This document shows positions 63,254 through 64,000 of a DNA stretch of 64,000 nucleotides, piece by piece. This DNA comes from Eustoma russellianum (taxonomy: Eukaryota > Streptophyta > Magnoliopsida > Gentianales > Gentianaceae). Below the pieces are notes generated by a model. That model worked only from the letters and a program-made list of their open reading frames with translations. It searched no databases and had not been told where the DNA came from. The DNA is taken from positions 13,280,532-13,344,531 of the forward strand of contig AP025067.1 in assembly GCA_036186865.1 (NCBI GenBank). Direction: 5' to 3'. Numbering within the stretch: the first letter of the stretch is position 1; each line of letters starts with the position of its first letter. The position numbers and the translations under genes were made by a program.

Positions 63254-64000
63254 TCACCAATAATCTACACAAGAACAGCATCCATTTCGAAAACTATGAA
63301 AGCGATTAGCATCTCTTACTATAATAGTCCTGTTTGTAACCAACGAAATCAATTTCGCAGCAGAGTGGCAATCATCGCACATTCTCAGATTCTTAATAAC
63401 ACGAATAGGTGCATTAGGAGGCGTTTTCATAAGAGCATAAGCAATGGCCAACTTCTCGCTGTGATAAGAAAGATCATCTTCGATTTGTTCCTCCTCCACA
63501 TCATGCATCGCAGAAGCAGTGTCCGGGACATAACCCAATGGTTTTACCTCAGCCAGTAATTCTCTTACCTTCTCACGGATTTGAACTGTTTCTGAGTGTT
63601 GCTCATCATTGGAGACAAAGGCATGCGTGTTGTTTCTTATTTCTGTCCAGCTCAATCCGGGCTCTTTCTTTATGTTTCTTTCCTTGAGTAGTCTCCGTGT
63701 TTTTGCAGCCTCATGCCACATCTTAGCCTTGGCTTGCATATTGGACAAAAGGATGCAAGTTCCCACATCATCGTGATTCATCTGCGCGATAATGTTAGCA
63801 GCTTGCATCCCAACAACATAATCGCGATGGACATGGCAAGCATTAAGTAAAGTACGCCATGCAACAATGTCCCAGTTGATTGAAGTGGACTCCATAAAAT
63901 TTATAGCTTCCTTAAGCTTTCCAGTCTTCCCTAGAAGTCCAATAATACAGGTGAAATGCTCTAATCCAGGTTCGATTCCCATGTTCTCTGTCATGTATTC
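63254..64000 (-). CDS. PPR-DYW protein, C-terminal part (gene continues beyond window)
   Basis: The frame is open from the right edge to TGA 63254-63256; 248 codons are visible. It holds the last PPR-like repeats (HFTCIIGLLGKTGKLKEAIN, WDIVAWRTLLNACHVHRDYV), then the E/E+ region (LLSNMQAKAKMWHEAAKTRR, KKEPGLSWTEI PG box). The DYW cytidine-deaminase-like domain follows, with HSEKLA (zinc-binding His and catalytic Glu), CDDCHSAAKLI (zinc CxxC) and the terminal CSCVDYW (Val for the usual Gly before DYW). Such proteins are imported into mitochondria or plastids and edit C to U in specific transcripts. Sequence wording resembles the At5g39680 type (from memory, moderate). It appears intact within the window and is the only clear host gene. 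Confidence 0.93.
   Translation of the reverse strand, partial: EYMTENMGIEPGLEHFTCIIGLLGKTGKLKEAINFMESTSINWDIVAWRTLLNACHVHRDYVVGMQAANIIAQMNHDDVGTCILLSNMQAKAKMWHEAAKTRRLLKERNIKKEPGLSWTEIRNNTHAFVSNDEQHSETVQIREKVRELLAEVKPLGYVPDTASAMHDVEEEQIEDDLSYHSEKLAIAYALMKTPPNAPIRVIKNLRMCDDCHSAAKLISLVTNRTIIVRDANRFHSFRNGCCSCVDYW

Overview
The window is repeat-dominated nuclear DNA of a flowering plant, probably a eudicot. The evidence is plant Ty1/copia and Ty3/gypsy elements primed by initiator tRNA-Met, plant L1-type LINEs with DUF4283 ORF1 proteins and a C-terminal RNase H, an RTE-type LINE, a hAT DNA transposon, a tRNA-derived SINE, a PPR-DYW organelle RNA-editing gene and a DCL-domain (EMB514-like) gene fragment. 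The species cannot be named from the sequence. Apart from the PPR gene at the right edge, almost everything is mobile DNA or its debris.

Layout. 1-7341: right part of a copia element (Copia-1, + strand) ending in a 3.1 kb LTR that abuts a decayed L1-type LINE on the minus strand (7342-about 10160). 10777-10862 and 19691-about 19990: a broken DCL/DUF3223-domain coding sequence split by a complete gypsy element (10863-19690, target duplication CCTAA). A hAT element (20118-22099, 8-bp duplication TCTGAGCC) sits just downstream of it. 22310-43080: a head-to-tail array of related L1-type LINEs, all on the + strand, separated by TA/CA-rich microsatellites: LINE-A1, A2, B, C, D and E. D and E are nearly full length. 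43485-62006: an RTE LINE interrupted by a non-autonomous copia element (Copia-3, 45095-61793, duplication GGTTG), which is itself interrupted by another copia element (Copia-2, 48167-58256, minus strand, same family as Copia-1). 62628-63184: SINE-related repeats. 63254-64000: the 3' end of a PPR-DYW gene on the minus strand.

The most unusual signal is in the LINE array. The region after ORF2, where plant L1 elements are expected to have an untranslated tail, stays open for 304 and 327 codons in LINE-B and LINE-E. LINE-C and LINE-D carry the same frame with few lesions. In LINE-B this putative ORF3 starts in an ATGA overlap with the ORF2 stop, the same junction that joins ORF1 to ORF2 in LINE-D and LINE-E. 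The same region carries repeated perfect or near-perfect inverted repeats (7-13 bp arms) whose sequences differ between copies while pairing is kept. It ends in a conserved hairpin that shows compensatory base changes between copies.

Other notable points: a canonical 70-nt GT-AG intron inside the gypsy RNase H; arrays of ClaI/TaqI-like palindromes and of GGTATAAAG repeats in the gypsy LTRs; a tandem duplication of the Copia-1 polypurine-tract/LTR boundary; and recurrent CATGCTGAAA/TTTCAGCATG hairpins in the copia LTRs. All statements rest on reading the sequence and on family knowledge; no searches were run.
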